A stretch of 64,000 nt of DNA. Origin: Paenibacillus sp. 453mf (GTDB taxonomy: Bacteria; Bacillota; Bacilli; Paenibacillales; Paenibacillaceae). The stretch spans positions 62,001-126,000 of the forward strand of contig NZ_FPAC01000002.1 in NCBI RefSeq assembly GCF_900116105.1, in the 5' to 3' direction. Below are positions 26,254 to 35,102 of the stretch, piece after piece; position 1 is the first letter of the stretch; each line of letters begins with the position of its first letter. A model generated the notes under the pieces. It saw nothing but the letters and a program-made list of their open reading frames with translations. It did no database searches and was not told where the DNA came from. The position numbers were made by a program, and so were the translations under genes.

Positions 26254-27567
26254 TTAGTTTCCGGAAATGGCTTTGTCATGCTCTTCCGCGAAGGCTTCAG
26301 GAGTCACCGCTTTGCCGAACAATGCCTGGATTTGATTTAGATGAGTCTCCGCAGCTGATGCCTGCATCTGCACATCGGCATACAAGGTGATGCTGGTTGC
26401 TTTGTTCATTTCATTGAACAGGTCGATGTACAGCTGAGGAAGCTCAAGTGATGCTGTATCTACCTTGGTTGCAGGAATAACGCCTGCACCGGTTACCGAT
26501 TGCTCTCCCCACTGGGATACAAAGTATTCAACGAACTTCTTCGCTTCATCCTTAACCTCGGAGTTCTCCGATACGAAGAGTCCAACCCCAGGACCTCCAA
26601 CCCAGCTGTCGACATTTCCCTTACCGCCTTCGGCTTCAGGGAATTTGAAGAATCCAACGCTGTCGCGGAATTCCTGTGGTATTTCTTCATTGGTCGTAAA
26701 GTTAGGAAGCTCCCATGTGCTCATGATGTACATGGCTGCATTGCCGTTCAGGAACTCCGATTTGGCTTCTTCATTGGACAAGCCGTTAAAGCCTTTGATA
26801 AATGCATTGCTGTCTACAAGGGATTGTACTTCTGCCGCCGCTTTCGTCAGGCCTTCATCCGTGAAGGAGCCTTCTCCATTAATGGCGCTAGCGAGTGCCT
26901 CTTGTCCGCCAAAGCGTTCAGCGAGGAACATATAAATCAGTGACCCCGTCCAGCGGTCCTTATTGCCCAGTGCGATCGGAGCTACACCGTTTTCTGTAAG
27001 GGTCGAGATTATAGCTTTTAGTTCTTCATAGGTCTGCGGAGTCTCGAGTCCATACTGTTCAAAGATCGCTTTATTATAGAAGACAGGTGTAATATTAAAT
27101 TCCAGTGGAAGTCCGTACGTCTTGCCGTCAATGTTGAAGGCTTCGGTTGTTCCTTCGACGAACTTGCCGCTCAGCTCGCCGCCCAGCAGGTCATCAATAG
27201 GGGTGAACAATCCGCCTTCGACATAAGGAGTCATGAAGCCTGCTGCCCAAGTAATGCCGACATCGGGTAATTCATTGGAAGCAGAGAGGACCTTAAGCTT
27301 ATTCTTGTATTGTTCGTTATCCAGAACCTCTGTCTTGATGGTGACATCAGGGTTCTCTGTTTGGTAATCTTCTATGATTTGATTAACGATCTTGTTCTGT
27401 CCGGCTGACACGCCTTCAGGCCACAGATGCATGAAATTGATCGTTGTTTTATCGCCGCCATCTGCTCCTTCGTCACTGCCTGATCCGCTGTTCCCACAGC
27501 CTGCAAGCGCAATGGCACAGCAGAGAGTCATGGTCATTAACGTCCACTTCTTTTTTGTTTTAAACAC
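26254..27567 (-). CDS. CUT1 sugar-binding lipoprotein
   Basis: 437-residue family 1 extracellular solute-binding protein. The signal peptide ends in the lipobox ALAGC and is followed by a Gly/Ser/Asp linker. Typical features include VTIKTEVLDNEQYKNKLKV, a NGNAAMYIMSTWELP block and a C-terminal helical ending. GTG 27567 with GGGGATGT upstream. It would hand xylo-oligosaccharides or a related sugar to the two permeases. Confidence 0.92.
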   Translation of the reverse strand: MFKTKKKWTLMTMTLCCAIALAGCGNSGSGSDEGADGGDKTTINFMHLWPEGVSAGQNKIVNQIIEDYQTENPDVTIKTEVLDNEQYKNKLKVLSASNELPDVGITWAAGFMTPYVEGGLFTPIDDLLGGELSGKFVEGTTEAFNIDGKTYGLPLEFNITPVFYNKAIFEQYGLETPQTYEELKAIISTLTENGVAPIALGNKDRWTGSLIYMFLAERFGGQEALASAINGEGSFTDEGLTKAAAEVQSLVDSNAFIKGFNGLSNEEAKSEFLNGNAAMYIMSTWELPNFTTNEEIPQEFRDSVGFFKFPEAEGGKGNVDSWVGGPGVGLFVSENSEVKDEAKKFVEYFVSQWGEQSVTGAGVIPATKVDTASLELPQLYIDLFNEMNKATSITLYADVQMQASAAETHLNQIQALFGKAVTPEAFAEEHDKAISGN

Positions 27568-27692
27568 GTTTACATCCCCTTTGCTTTATGATCTAAGTCG
27601 GTTTTTGAAACCGCTTTATTTGTCTCTATATTGAATTGTAGCAAAGCTTTTGTAAGCGCATAACGTAACAGGTTTTAGGTTAAATACCACTT

Positions 27693-28484
27693 TTATTGGA
27701 TCTTTTCCTCTGAACCCTCCAGCATGTGCTGTCTATATCTCCCGGGGCTCACATTCTCGGCGGTTCGAAACACTTTTACAAAATATTTGGGGGTCTGGTA
27801 TCCGACCATCTCCGATATTTCATTGATAGAGAGCCTGGTATTCAGCAGCAGCTCCTTGGCCCGTTGAAGCCTCTTGCGTGTCAGATAATCACTAAATGTA
27901 AGACCGGTCTGCTCCTTGAATAAGGCGCTTAGGTAGCTTGTGTTCATGTGTAGCACCTCAGATAGATCACGCAGGGAGACAGGCTCATGCAAATGCAGCT
28001 CCAGATAATCAATCGCTTCCTGGACAGGGAGGCTATACTTGCGTTCTTCCTGCGAGGTAGCCATCAGTTTCGGATCGACGAGCTTCTTCATCTTCTCAAT
28101 CTGGTTCTGATCCTCATAACGCTGAAGAGCAAGCCCCACAGCAGAGACCAGCTTCTTCTTGTCGATGGGCTTGAGCAAATATTCAACCACACCATATTTC
28201 AGCGCTCGCTGTGCATAGTCAAATTCAGCATGGCCTGAGATGACAATGACAATCGGAGAGAAGGGGGCGTTATGAATCTGCTCAATCAGATCAAGTCCGC
28301 TGATCTCGGGCATGCGAATATCAGTAATGACAAGATGCGCATTATTTATCTTAAGCCACTCAAGGGCTTCCACCGCACTGGCTGAGGTCTCAATCACATG
28401 CTGTCCGGATGACCAGGATTCCAGTGTTTTGCGAATCCCTTCTCTCGTTCTGGGCTCGTCATCCACGATAAGTATCTTTTTCAT
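27693..28484 (-). CDS. AraC-type response regulator (YesN-like)
   Basis: Receiver domain (VDDEPRTREGIRKTL, phosphoacceptor Asp in LVITDIRMPEISG, Lys in YLLKPIDKKKL) plus a C-terminal AraC double helix-turn-helix (VSLRDLSEVLHMNTSYLSALFKEQTGLTFSDYL, INEISEMVGYQTPKYFVKVFR). I start at ATG 28484, which follows CAGGAGG by 11 bases; this overlaps the kinase end by 26 bases. Expected to switch on the sugar importer genes downstream in response to the kinase. Confidence 0.92.
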   Translation of the reverse strand: MKKILIVDDEPRTREGIRKTLESWSSGQHVIETSASAVEALEWLKINNAHLVITDIRMPEISGLDLIEQIHNAPFSPIVIVISGHAEFDYAQRALKYGVVEYLLKPIDKKKLVSAVGLALQRYEDQNQIEKMKKLVDPKLMATSQEERKYSLPVQEAIDYLELHLHEPVSLRDLSEVLHMNTSYLSALFKEQTGLTFSDYLTRKRLQRAKELLLNTRLSINEISEMVGYQTPKYFVKVFRTAENVSPGRYRQHMLEGSEEKIQ

Positions 28485-30237
28485 GATAAAAAGTACCTCC
28501 TGGTTCATTGGGTATCGTCATCGTAACAAGGGTACCTTTGCCTAAATCGCTGGCAATGTGAAGTCCGCTTCCTTCCCGGTTGTAGCTGAGCTTTAGTCTC
28601 CTGTAGATATTGGCAATACCGATGCCCGTTCCCTTAGAGGAAGGGGAATGGCCTTCCTCCATAGCCGTGTAGAGGGAGCGAATCTTCGCCTCACTCATGC
28701 CGGGTCCGCTGTCCTTGATGATGACATCGATATAACCCGAATGGCTGGAGGAAGTAACGAGCACTTCAATGCTTCCAGCACCGACTTGCTGTTCTAGCCC
28801 ATGAAGAACGGCATTCTCCACGAGCGGCTGGATCAGCAGCTTGGGGATCGGCACCGACCTCATAGACGCATCACAAGTGATCTTCCAGGAGAGTCTGTCT
28901 CCCATGCGGATGTCCATAATCGTTAGATAGCGTTCTACATGGCTGAGCTCATCATCAATAGTTACCCACTCGTCATCATCGCCTCGGCTAATGACATATC
29001 GGAACAGACCGGACATCGCAATGACGACCTCACCAAGCTCTTCTTCTCCTTTTTCATCGAGAGCCCAGTACAGTGCCTCCAGCGTGTTAAACAAGAAGTG
29101 TGGATTAATTTGAGATTGCAGCGCTTTGAGCTCCGTGCGGCTCTGTAGAATCTCCTTCTGATATACGACCTCAACCAGCTCATTCATTCGATCCACCATT
29201 TGATTGTATGTGTTGTTGAGCTCTTGTATTTCAAGCGTAGCGGAAGTGACCTTGCTTGGTTTGAGCGTGCCGAATTTAGAGGTCCTCATCACCTTGATCA
29301 TATTCAGAATAGGCTGCGTAATCATCGTCGACAGGAAGAAGGAGAGGATGACAAATAGCAGGGCCCCGCCGATAACGGAAATAATCATAACGGTGAGTAA
29401 TAGGCTGATCCCCTCTGCCTGGTAATCGGCTGGAGACAATATGACCAAATTCCAGCCTGTCTTCTCGGATTGCCGTTCAACTGTGATGTACGGCTCGCCA
29501 TCCAGCTCTACAGAGGACTGAAGCTCCCGTAGATGGATATCAGGACTTACACCAGGCATCGCTGCAAGGGAGATCGGCTTCCCCTCATCATCAAACAAAT
29601 TCAAGAATTCGAGCGATGAACGGTTCCCGGAGTCGTTGTCTGTAAGCTGGAAAAAGTTCTTATCAATGCGAACAACGACATATCCTGCCGCCTGGTAGGA
29701 CTGATTGATAATTCGAATATTACGAATCGCAACGACGCTTGCCGGATCCCTGGGATCTATGCCAAACCACACCAGCTGTCCTTCAGCCTCATCCGTCCTC
29801 GTAATCCAGCCTGCAGGCACACGATCATCAAGCTCCGCATCATCCAGAGGAAGCATTCTGCGATAATCGGCTGTGTATATTTCGATAGAACGAATCGATG
29901 TGGCATAAGCTTCAAGCTTGCGTACTTCCTCCTGCAGCTGTTGCCGCTGTGAGAAGCTGATGTGCTGTCCTGCTGCCTCTAGTGCCAGATCATGCTGAAC
30001 TGTCGCATCGGTTGCGACCTGGGATGTCCAGTTCTCAATCTGATTCAGAAGGACATCCAGCTTGCCGGATGCCTGGACGGCGGTCTGCTGAATATGGCTC
30101 TCTGCGTTACTGCGCAGCAGTACAGATATTTGGTTATATACAATGAGTGCGATGGAGCCGAGAACGAGCAGCATAACGAGCAAAGAGCCAATAAATATTT
30201 GGTTGCGAAGTGTATTAAAGTAACGGGAACCAAACAT
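28459..30237 (-). CDS. YesM-like sensor histidine kinase
   Basis: About 592 residues: a membrane helix (IFIGSLLVMLLVLGSIALIVY), a large extracellular sensor domain (about 40-290), a second membrane helix, a HAMP linker, the His_kinase domain with phospho-acceptor in LQSQINPHFLFNTLEAL, and an ATPase domain (PKLLIQPLVENAVLHGLE, DSGPGM, GTGIGIANI). ATG 30237 is preferred; AAAGGA lies 12 bases upstream, while the ATG at 30258 has no usable site. In such systems the sensor commonly responds to an extracellular oligosaccharide, often through the linked binding protein. Confidence 0.88.
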   Translation of the reverse strand: MFGSRYFNTLRNQIFIGSLLVMLLVLGSIALIVYNQISVLLRSNAESHIQQTAVQASGKLDVLLNQIENWTSQVATDATVQHDLALEAAGQHISFSQRQQLQEEVRKLEAYATSIRSIEIYTADYRRMLPLDDAELDDRVPAGWITRTDEAEGQLVWFGIDPRDPASVVAIRNIRIINQSYQAAGYVVVRIDKNFFQLTDNDSGNRSSLEFLNLFDDEGKPISLAAMPGVSPDIHLRELQSSVELDGEPYITVERQSEKTGWNLVILSPADYQAEGISLLLTVMIISVIGGALLFVILSFFLSTMITQPILNMIKVMRTSKFGTLKPSKVTSATLEIQELNNTYNQMVDRMNELVEVVYQKEILQSRTELKALQSQINPHFLFNTLEALYWALDEKGEEELGEVVIAMSGLFRYVISRGDDDEWVTIDDELSHVERYLTIMDIRMGDRLSWKITCDASMRSVPIPKLLIQPLVENAVLHGLEQQVGAGSIEVLVTSSSHSGYIDVIIKDSGPGMSEAKIRSLYTAMEEGHSPSSKGTGIGIANIYRRLKLSYNREGSGLHIASDLGKGTLVTMTIPNEPGGTFYHEKDTYRG

Positions 30238-30577
30238 ATTATCCACGTTTCCTTTCATCCGTTGAAAGTGCTTACATTATTGAAGACAACAAATGGAATA
30301 GGGTCAGAATACGGTGACTGGAGCGCATTCTATACAGGGTTCCTTCCTTCGGCTGCCTCTGTGCCATTATCCTAGATGCTCTCAAATTTTAATTCTTTCC
30401 TGCGTATACGACAATAGTTCAAATAATGGCTGCATGAAAAGGGGAATTACGAGAACGAAATGGATAAAGAAACATATGAGATCATTGCGGCATTAAAGCT
30501 GAAAAAGCCCCTGAATCATCAGGGGCATCACTTGCGAAGCTGATATGTAAGATGCAAGGCTTATCTATACCTTGAAG
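30238..30577. other. Intergenic region between the kinase and the thiamine operon
   Basis: About 340 bases with the kinase promoter region on the left and the thiamine-operon terminator on the right. A 26-codon frame at 30460-30540 on the plus strand overlaps the terminator and has no properly spaced ribosome binding site, so I do not call it. Confidence 0.55.
30502..30526 (-). terminator. Terminator of the thiamine transport operon
   Basis: GCCCCTGA (30507-30514) pairs perfectly with TCAGGGGC (30519-30526); on the minus strand the stem runs into T5. Confidence 0.9.
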
Positions 30578-31384
30578 TCAAATATCATAGAAGCATTTGG
30601 TATTGTTATAAAATAGCTCAAATGCTGCTTCCGGCTTGATTCCTGTAACATCACACCAGGCTCGGATCACGTCCTTCACCATTCGGGGATGCGTCTTATG
30701 CGCGGCAAAAGGGCCCTCAAAAGGCCACGGGCCATCGGTCTCCGCCATAATCTGATCGTGAGGATAGATACTGGCAAGATCCTGTATTTCTTTTTCATAT
30801 ACGATGTCGGGCGTAAAAGAAATATAGTATCCGTTCTTCGCCATGCGCAAGACCGTATGTTCTGCACCCTTGAACCAGTGGAAATGCGCTTTCTCATAGC
30901 GATGCTGCTCCAAGAGCTCGACCGCAATGTCTGCATCCTCATAAACTGCATGCAGAATGATGGGCTTATCGTGTTTCTTGGCAAATGCGATGAATTTGTC
31001 CAGCATATCGATGTAGGGCTTCATCTCCAGAGCTTTGCCTTCGACAGCTGTTTCCAATCTTGTGTAATAGGGCAGGCCAACTTCGCCTACGGCAATCATG
31101 CTGTCCAGATGCTCCTCCATCCACTCAAACAGCTCTGTCAGCTCGGACTCAGAGGGGATAGCTTGCTCCGGATGATATCCATAAGCAGGATATATCAGCG
31201 AAGGAGAGGCAGCCGCCAATTTCTCCGTTCTCTGGCAGGAGGCAAGATGGGTAGATACAGCGATTACAGCCTCCACTTGATGCTGTGCAAACGACAGACG
31301 CAAGGGCTGCTTCTCGTCTTCATACTGGTCCAGGTGAATATGCGAGTCAATGACAGGCGCTAAATCCTCTTCAGACTGCTGCAT
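30578..31384 (-). CDS. TatD-family metal-dependent hydrolase in a TPP-controlled operon
   Basis: 268 residues of the TatD/amidohydrolase superfamily. Candidate metal ligands are in place: HxH (IDSHIHLD), Glu in GEVGLPYY, His in ILHAVYED, His in FHWFKG and Asp in AETDGPWPFEGP. AGGAGG lies 11 bases before ATG 31384; the GTG at 31396 is part of that site. TatD proteins are usually called DNases, but this one is the last gene of a TPP-riboswitch operon with a pyrimidine-type importer, so processing of a thiamine breakdown product is an attractive alternative. That role is inference. Confidence 0.85.
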   Translation of the reverse strand: MQQSEEDLAPVIDSHIHLDQYEDEKQPLRLSFAQHQVEAVIAVSTHLASCQRTEKLAAASPSLIYPAYGYHPEQAIPSESELTELFEWMEEHLDSMIAVGEVGLPYYTRLETAVEGKALEMKPYIDMLDKFIAFAKKHDKPIILHAVYEDADIAVELLEQHRYEKAHFHWFKGAEHTVLRMAKNGYYISFTPDIVYEKEIQDLASIYPHDQIMAETDGPWPFEGPFAAHKTHPRMVKDVIRAWCDVTGIKPEAAFELFYNNTKCFYDI

Positions 31385-31409
31385 TACGCTTATCACCTCC
31401 TAGCTTGGT

Positions 31410-32228
31410 TTACTTCATGTTCGGGTAAGGGCTGGAACTAACCGGCTGCTTGCGTCTTTCCTCCCGCATCCATTCGGATATTTCACGCTTCAAGCGAAGA
31501 AAATGAGGGTCCTCGGTCAACACTTCCTGTCTTGGACGGGCAAATGGGACCTTCACCTCATGGAGTACGGTCGCCGGTCGATTTGAAAATACATAGATCC
31601 GATCCGACAGCAGGAGTGCCTCTTCAATGTTATGCGTAATGAATAGCACCGATCGCTTCGATTGCTCCCAAATACCGAGCAGCCACTCCTGCATCTCGCT
31701 TCTCGTCAGTGCATCCAGCGCACTGAACGGCTCGTCGAGCAGCATAAGCTCCTGTGGACTCAAGAGTGCGCGCAAAAAGGCAGCCCGCTGCTGCATTCCG
31801 CCTGACAGCTTGTGTGGATACATATCTTCAAAGCCGCTCAGACCAGCCTTAGCCATCCATTGCTGAGTGGTTAGCTCGTAATCCGCTCCTTGCCTGCTGC
31901 GGAATCGAGCAGGCGCAACCTCGCTGCCGAGCTTGATGTTATCGGCTATTGTCCGCCATGGGAGCAGGGCTGGCTGCTGTGGCATATAGCTGATATTGCC
32001 ACGGGTTCCTGTTACCACTTCTCCGTCCAGGCGGATTGTTCCTGCATGAGGCTGAAGAAGTCCGCCAATGATTTGAAATAAAGAGCTCTTTCCGCTGCCT
32101 GAGGGTCCGATGATGGAGACGAATTCACCTTGGCCGACCGTGAGTGATATGTGATCAAGGACATGAAGCTGCTGCTTTTTCTGACGAAATGATAAACGGA
32201 TGTCAGACACTTCTAGTAAAGGATCCAT
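31410..32228 (-). CDS. thiZ: ThiZ-like ABC transporter ATPase
   Basis: 272-residue ATPase of the nitrate/taurine/pyrimidine class. Walker A GPSGSGKSS, signature LSGGMQQR, Walker B LMLLDEPFSALD and the switch His in FITHN are intact. Strong GAGGAGG before ATG 32228. Energises the permease encoded immediately upstream; substrate inferred as HMP or formylamino-pyrimidine from the TPP riboswitch and ThiY-like binding protein. Confidence 0.88.
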   Translation of the reverse strand: MDPLLEVSDIRLSFRQKKQQLHVLDHISLTVGQGEFVSIIGPSGSGKSSLFQIIGGLLQPHAGTIRLDGEVVTGTRGNISYMPQQPALLPWRTIADNIKLGSEVAPARFRSRQGADYELTTQQWMAKAGLSGFEDMYPHKLSGGMQQRAAFLRALLSPQELMLLDEPFSALDALTRSEMQEWLLGIWEQSKRSVLFITHNIEEALLLSDRIYVFSNRPATVLHEVKVPFARPRQEVLTEDPHFLRLKREISEWMREERRKQPVSSSPYPNMK

Positions 32229-32278
32229 AAGATTATCCTCCTCTCGTTACTGGATTCGATTCGATGGCTGCTGCCGTC

Positions 32279-33052
32279 TCATGAACTGGAATTTCTATGA
32301 TCATCTGTCTTATAGCGGACGAGCGCTCTCTCCAGCATAGCGATGACGGCGAAGAGGAGCAGGCTCAAGAGGACGATGATGGCCATGGCGACGAATACCC
32401 GGTCTGTCCGATAGGCCGATTTTTGCAGCATCATATAATAGCCGATGCCTTTATCTGTGCCGATCCATTCGGCGATGACTGCGCCCATGACGCTGTAGGT
32501 TGCTGCGATTTTTAGACCAGAGAAAATGGACGGGAGCGCGTGAGGCACCTCCAGCTTGCGGAAGATTTGCCCTTTGCTGGCTCCGGCCATTCTCATGTAG
32601 CTCAGCATTGCGCGATCCGTTTGCATCAGTCCGTCCATGGCAGATACCGCGATCGGAAAGAAGCAGACGAGCGTAATAACGATGATCTTGGGCAGCAGGC
32701 CGAATCCGAACCAGATCATCAGAAGCGGCGCGAGCGCAATCGTCGGAATATTCTGGCTCAGGATGAGCAATGGATATAGGGCTGTTTTCATAAATGGAAC
32801 CAGATGCAGCAGCATGGCCGTTAGAAGTCCGATCGCAGCGCCAATGCCGAAGCCGAGCAGGGTGAGCTGTACGGTCGCCCAAGTATGCTCCGTAAGACTT
32901 GCCGCCTGTGCAGCTGCTTCGCGGGTAATATCAACAGGACTTGGCAGAATCCACTTCTCAATGTGAAAAAGCGGCACGGCTATTTGCCATACCGCCAAAA
33001 AGAGGATGACCGCCGCGACAGGCGGCAGCACACTTCTTACAACACGTTTCAT
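32279..33052 (-). CDS. thiX: ThiX-like ABC transporter permease
   Basis: 257-residue SsuC/TauC/ThiX-type permease with six membrane helices and the coupling loop RMAGASKGQIFRKLEVPHALPSIFSGLKIAATYSVMGAV-type block characteristic of this class. ATG 33052 overlaps the stop of the thiamine-binding protein gene by four bases. Confidence 0.88.
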   Translation of the reverse strand: MKRVVRSVLPPVAAVILFLAVWQIAVPLFHIEKWILPSPVDITREAAAQAASLTEHTWATVQLTLLGFGIGAAIGLLTAMLLHLVPFMKTALYPLLILSQNIPTIALAPLLMIWFGFGLLPKIIVITLVCFFPIAVSAMDGLMQTDRAMLSYMRMAGASKGQIFRKLEVPHALPSIFSGLKIAATYSVMGAVIAEWIGTDKGIGYYMMLQKSAYRTDRVFVAMAIIVLLSLLLFAVIAMLERALVRYKTDDHRNSSS

Positions 33053-33351
33053 GATGGATACTTCTCCGTTAATCCTTCCATGCTGATTCCGCTTGGATAA
33101 TGGGCAATCTTGATTTGTGAAATAATGCTCGGGCTGCCAGCCTCAATGAGTACCTCATGAACTCTTTGCACAATTTCGAGCAGTTCGGGAAGCTCGCCCT
33201 CCAGGGTCGTTTCGAGTGGATGAACCTGATATTTCACGCCGGATTGCTGTATCACTTCAATGGCACGGTCCACATAAGGGATCGAATCTTCTCCATTCGG
33301 TGTTTTTGGAATAACTTGAATGCTTAGTAATGTTTGAGCCATTTGGTTCAC
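33049..33351 (-). CDS. Thiamine-binding protein (DUF77/YkoF-type)
   Basis: About 100 residues of the MTH1187/YkoF thiamine-binding family: AQTLLSIQVIPKTP at the start, VHPLETTLEGEL in the middle and a final HYPSGISMEGLTEKYPS. These small ferredoxin-fold proteins bind thiamine or its pyrimidine part in the cytoplasm. The start is GTG 33351 (9 bases after AAAGG) or the TTG three bases earlier. Placed between the binding-protein and permease genes, it may bind the imported ligand. Confidence 0.85.
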   Translation of the reverse strand: MNQMAQTLLSIQVIPKTPNGEDSIPYVDRAIEVIQQSGVKYQVHPLETTLEGELPELLEIVQRVHEVLIEAGSPSIISQIKIAHYPSGISMEGLTEKYPS

Positions 33352-33370
33352 CAACGCTTTCCTTTAATAA

Positions 33371-34396
33371 TTATTGATGTGGCAGAAATTCATTCGTAAA
33401 AGCCTTCTCGACATCCAGTGGCTGGTCTAGCAGCTCGTGCTCTACCATCCAGTCGGAGTAGTTTTGCCATACCTCTGCTTTTTGTTCGCCCCAGTGCGCA
33501 GCATCATCCTGATATTTCGGGCTGAGCCACTTCTGACTCTCAAGCACAAGCTCTTTATCGAGGTCAGGTACGGCCTCGCTCAATATCCCTGCGGCTTCTT
33601 CCGGATGATCAATCGTATATTCATAGCCTTTGGTCGTGGCGCGCATGAAGGCTTTGACAAGCTCAGGATCCTCATCAATGGTTGCCTCATTCGTGATAAG
33701 TACAGGAGTGTAGTAATCAAGCTTCTCGGAATAGTCCTTAACGTAGAACATATCGATCGGCTCACCGCGGAGCTCGGCTTCAATACCCGTCCAAGCGTAG
33801 AATATCCATGCAAAATCAATGTCTCGCTTCGTTGCGGTAAAGAAGTCGGCATCGCCGATGTTCACATTATTCACTTTGCTTACATCCGCGCCTTCCATAC
33901 CCATAATTGTATCCAGAACTGCCGAGTCGATGGGGTTGCCCCATCCTCCATAGGTTTTGCCTTCAAAGTCCTTCGGAGACTCGATGTTCCGGTCAGCAGG
34001 CGCTGCAAAGCCGGAGGTATTATGCTGAATGACGGCAGCAATGGATACGATCGGGACACCTTGTGTCCGAGCTTGGGTAACCCCTTCTTGATAGCTTACG
34101 CCAAAAGGAACCTCACCAGAAGCGACCATTGTATCTGCACCGGCTTGGCCGGGCTGAATAATCTCTACATTCAGGCCCTCCTCCTCGTAGAAGCCTTGGC
34201 TGACTGCTGCGTATAAGCCCGTATGATTCGTATTTGGCGTCCAGTCCAGTACGACCTTGATGTCGCGGAGGCTTTCACTCGCTGCCGGTTCCTCCGAGCC
34301 TGCGCCAGAATCTTCATTCGCTGTGCCGCTGCTGCCGCAAGCGGTGACGATCGTCATGAGTGTAATGAGAAGCAGGATTCCTAACTTTTTGTACAT
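33371..34396 (-). CDS. thiY: ThiY-like pyrimidine-binding lipoprotein (NMT1/THI5 family)
   Basis: 341-residue ABC substrate-binding lipoprotein: signal peptide with lipobox VTAC, acidic linker, then the NMT1/THI5 core (VVLDWTPNTNHTGLYAAVSQGFYEEEGL, EIIQPGQAGADTMVASGEVPFGVSYQEGVTQAR). This motif set is typical of HMP/formylaminopyrimidine binding proteins. AAAGGAG precedes ATG 34396. First gene of the operon and directly downstream of the TPP riboswitch. Confidence 0.92.
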   Translation of the reverse strand: MYKKLGILLLITLMTIVTACGSSGTANEDSGAGSEEPAASESLRDIKVVLDWTPNTNHTGLYAAVSQGFYEEEGLNVEIIQPGQAGADTMVASGEVPFGVSYQEGVTQARTQGVPIVSIAAVIQHNTSGFAAPADRNIESPKDFEGKTYGGWGNPIDSAVLDTIMGMEGADVSKVNNVNIGDADFFTATKRDIDFAWIFYAWTGIEAELRGEPIDMFYVKDYSEKLDYYTPVLITNEATIDEDPELVKAFMRATTKGYEYTIDHPEEAAGILSEAVPDLDKELVLESQKWLSPKYQDDAAHWGEQKAEVWQNYSDWMVEHELLDQPLDVEKAFTNEFLPHQ

Positions 34397-34533
34397 GTTT
34401 CTCTCTCCTTTTAAATTACCCCTATTATTGACGAAATTTCCATTTCAACTTCTATAAGTTCAAGAGAGGCTTCCTTGAAAGCCATCCTGAAACGGGAGAT
34501 CGTTAGAGTGGGAGTGCATTCTTGCGATCATAA

Positions 34534-34561
34534 TAAAAAAAGCGTCCCAGATAAGGGACGC
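34534..34561 (-). terminator. Riboswitch-controlled terminator of the thiamine operon
   Basis: GCGTCCC/GGGACGC stem that on the minus strand is followed by T7, about 50 bases past the TPP aptamer and before thiY. Transcription termination at high TPP is expected. Confidence 0.88.
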
Positions 34562-34611
34562 ATGCAGACGTAAGGGCTAAGGGCTGTCTAAATATAGAAC
34601 AGCACACTCGA

Positions 34612-34722
34612 AGTTCTCTCCATTCCTACGCTGGCATTACCCAGATCAGGTTTAAAGGGTACGTATCTAACACGCTTTCACGGATACTATCTCAGCCGGC
34701 TAACCCAGCACCCCTTGAGGTT
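34612..34722 (-). ncRNA. TPP (thiamine pyrophosphate) riboswitch
   Basis: On the minus strand the conserved TPP aptamer segments are present in order: GGGGTGCTGGG, GGCTGAGAT (34689-34697), TACCCTTTAAACCTGATC and CTGGGTAATGCCAGCGTAGG (around 34625-34645). It controls the ThiYXZ operon through the terminator at 34534. A likely -10 (TATAAT on the minus strand) lies at 34754-34759. Confidence 0.95.
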
Positions 34723-34803
34723 GAATATGAAGTTTAGGACATTTCAGAAGCTAATTATAGCCCTCCTTGGCAGGAAAGTACAGCATATTCAGGAATAAAA
34801 TCA

Positions 34804-34832
34804 TTGTAATGTGGAAATGTCTAAACTATAAT
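34804..34832 (+). promoter_or_regulatory. serS promoter
   Basis: TTGTAA (34804-34809), 17-base spacer, TATAAT (34827-34832). Transcription would start near 34839, just before the T-box leader. Confidence 0.75.
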
Positions 34833-34839
34833 ACCTTTA

Positions 34840-35070
34840 ATTGAAAACGTGAAAAATGCCAATGAAGAGCATCCAACTCGGAGGTATTCTCGTCAAGGGA
34901 AAGTTTATACTGACCCCTAAGTTAATCGGAACCGCCCGTTATCGCGGAACCAAAGAGATTGAAGTGAGACTTAATGCTGACCGCATGAAGGCTGCTTCAA
35001 TAAATTGGGTGGCACCGCGAGCATAGAGCGCTCCTCGTCCCAACGGATGAGGGCGCTCTATGCTTTTTTT
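34840..35070 (+). ncRNA. T-box leader of serS
   Basis: About 230-base leader with the hallmark T-box bulge sequence TGGGTGGCACCGCG (35006-35019), the upstream CCGTTATC and GAAGTGAG elements, and a terminator helix GCATAGAGCGC/GCGCTCTATGC (35021-35063) with T7. Uncharged tRNA-Ser would stabilise the antiterminator and allow serS expression. I did not assign the specifier codon with confidence. Confidence 0.93.
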
Positions 35071-35102
35071 AGTATAACGAATTTAACTTAGGGGTGACGT
35101 GA

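Larger units (their letters stand above)
34397..35102. other. Intergenic region with two divergent RNA regulators
   Basis: About 700 bases without a protein gene, explained by the TPP riboswitch and terminator (minus strand) and the serS promoter and T-box leader (plus strand). Confidence 0.9.

Noticed and set aside
27630..27660. Catabolite-response element before the xylo-oligosaccharide importer
   Set aside because: Only one half (CGCTTACA on the minus strand) fits the consensus; the other half does not.
30460..30540. 26-codon frame on the plus strand before the thiamine operon terminator
   Set aside because: Purine-rich site is about 18 bases from the ATG and the frame runs through the terminator hairpin, so it is probably chance.
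30578..31384. Annotating the TatD protein simply as a DNase
   Set aside because: Family membership does not fix the substrate, and the TPP-controlled context points elsewhere, so only the hydrolase family is stated.
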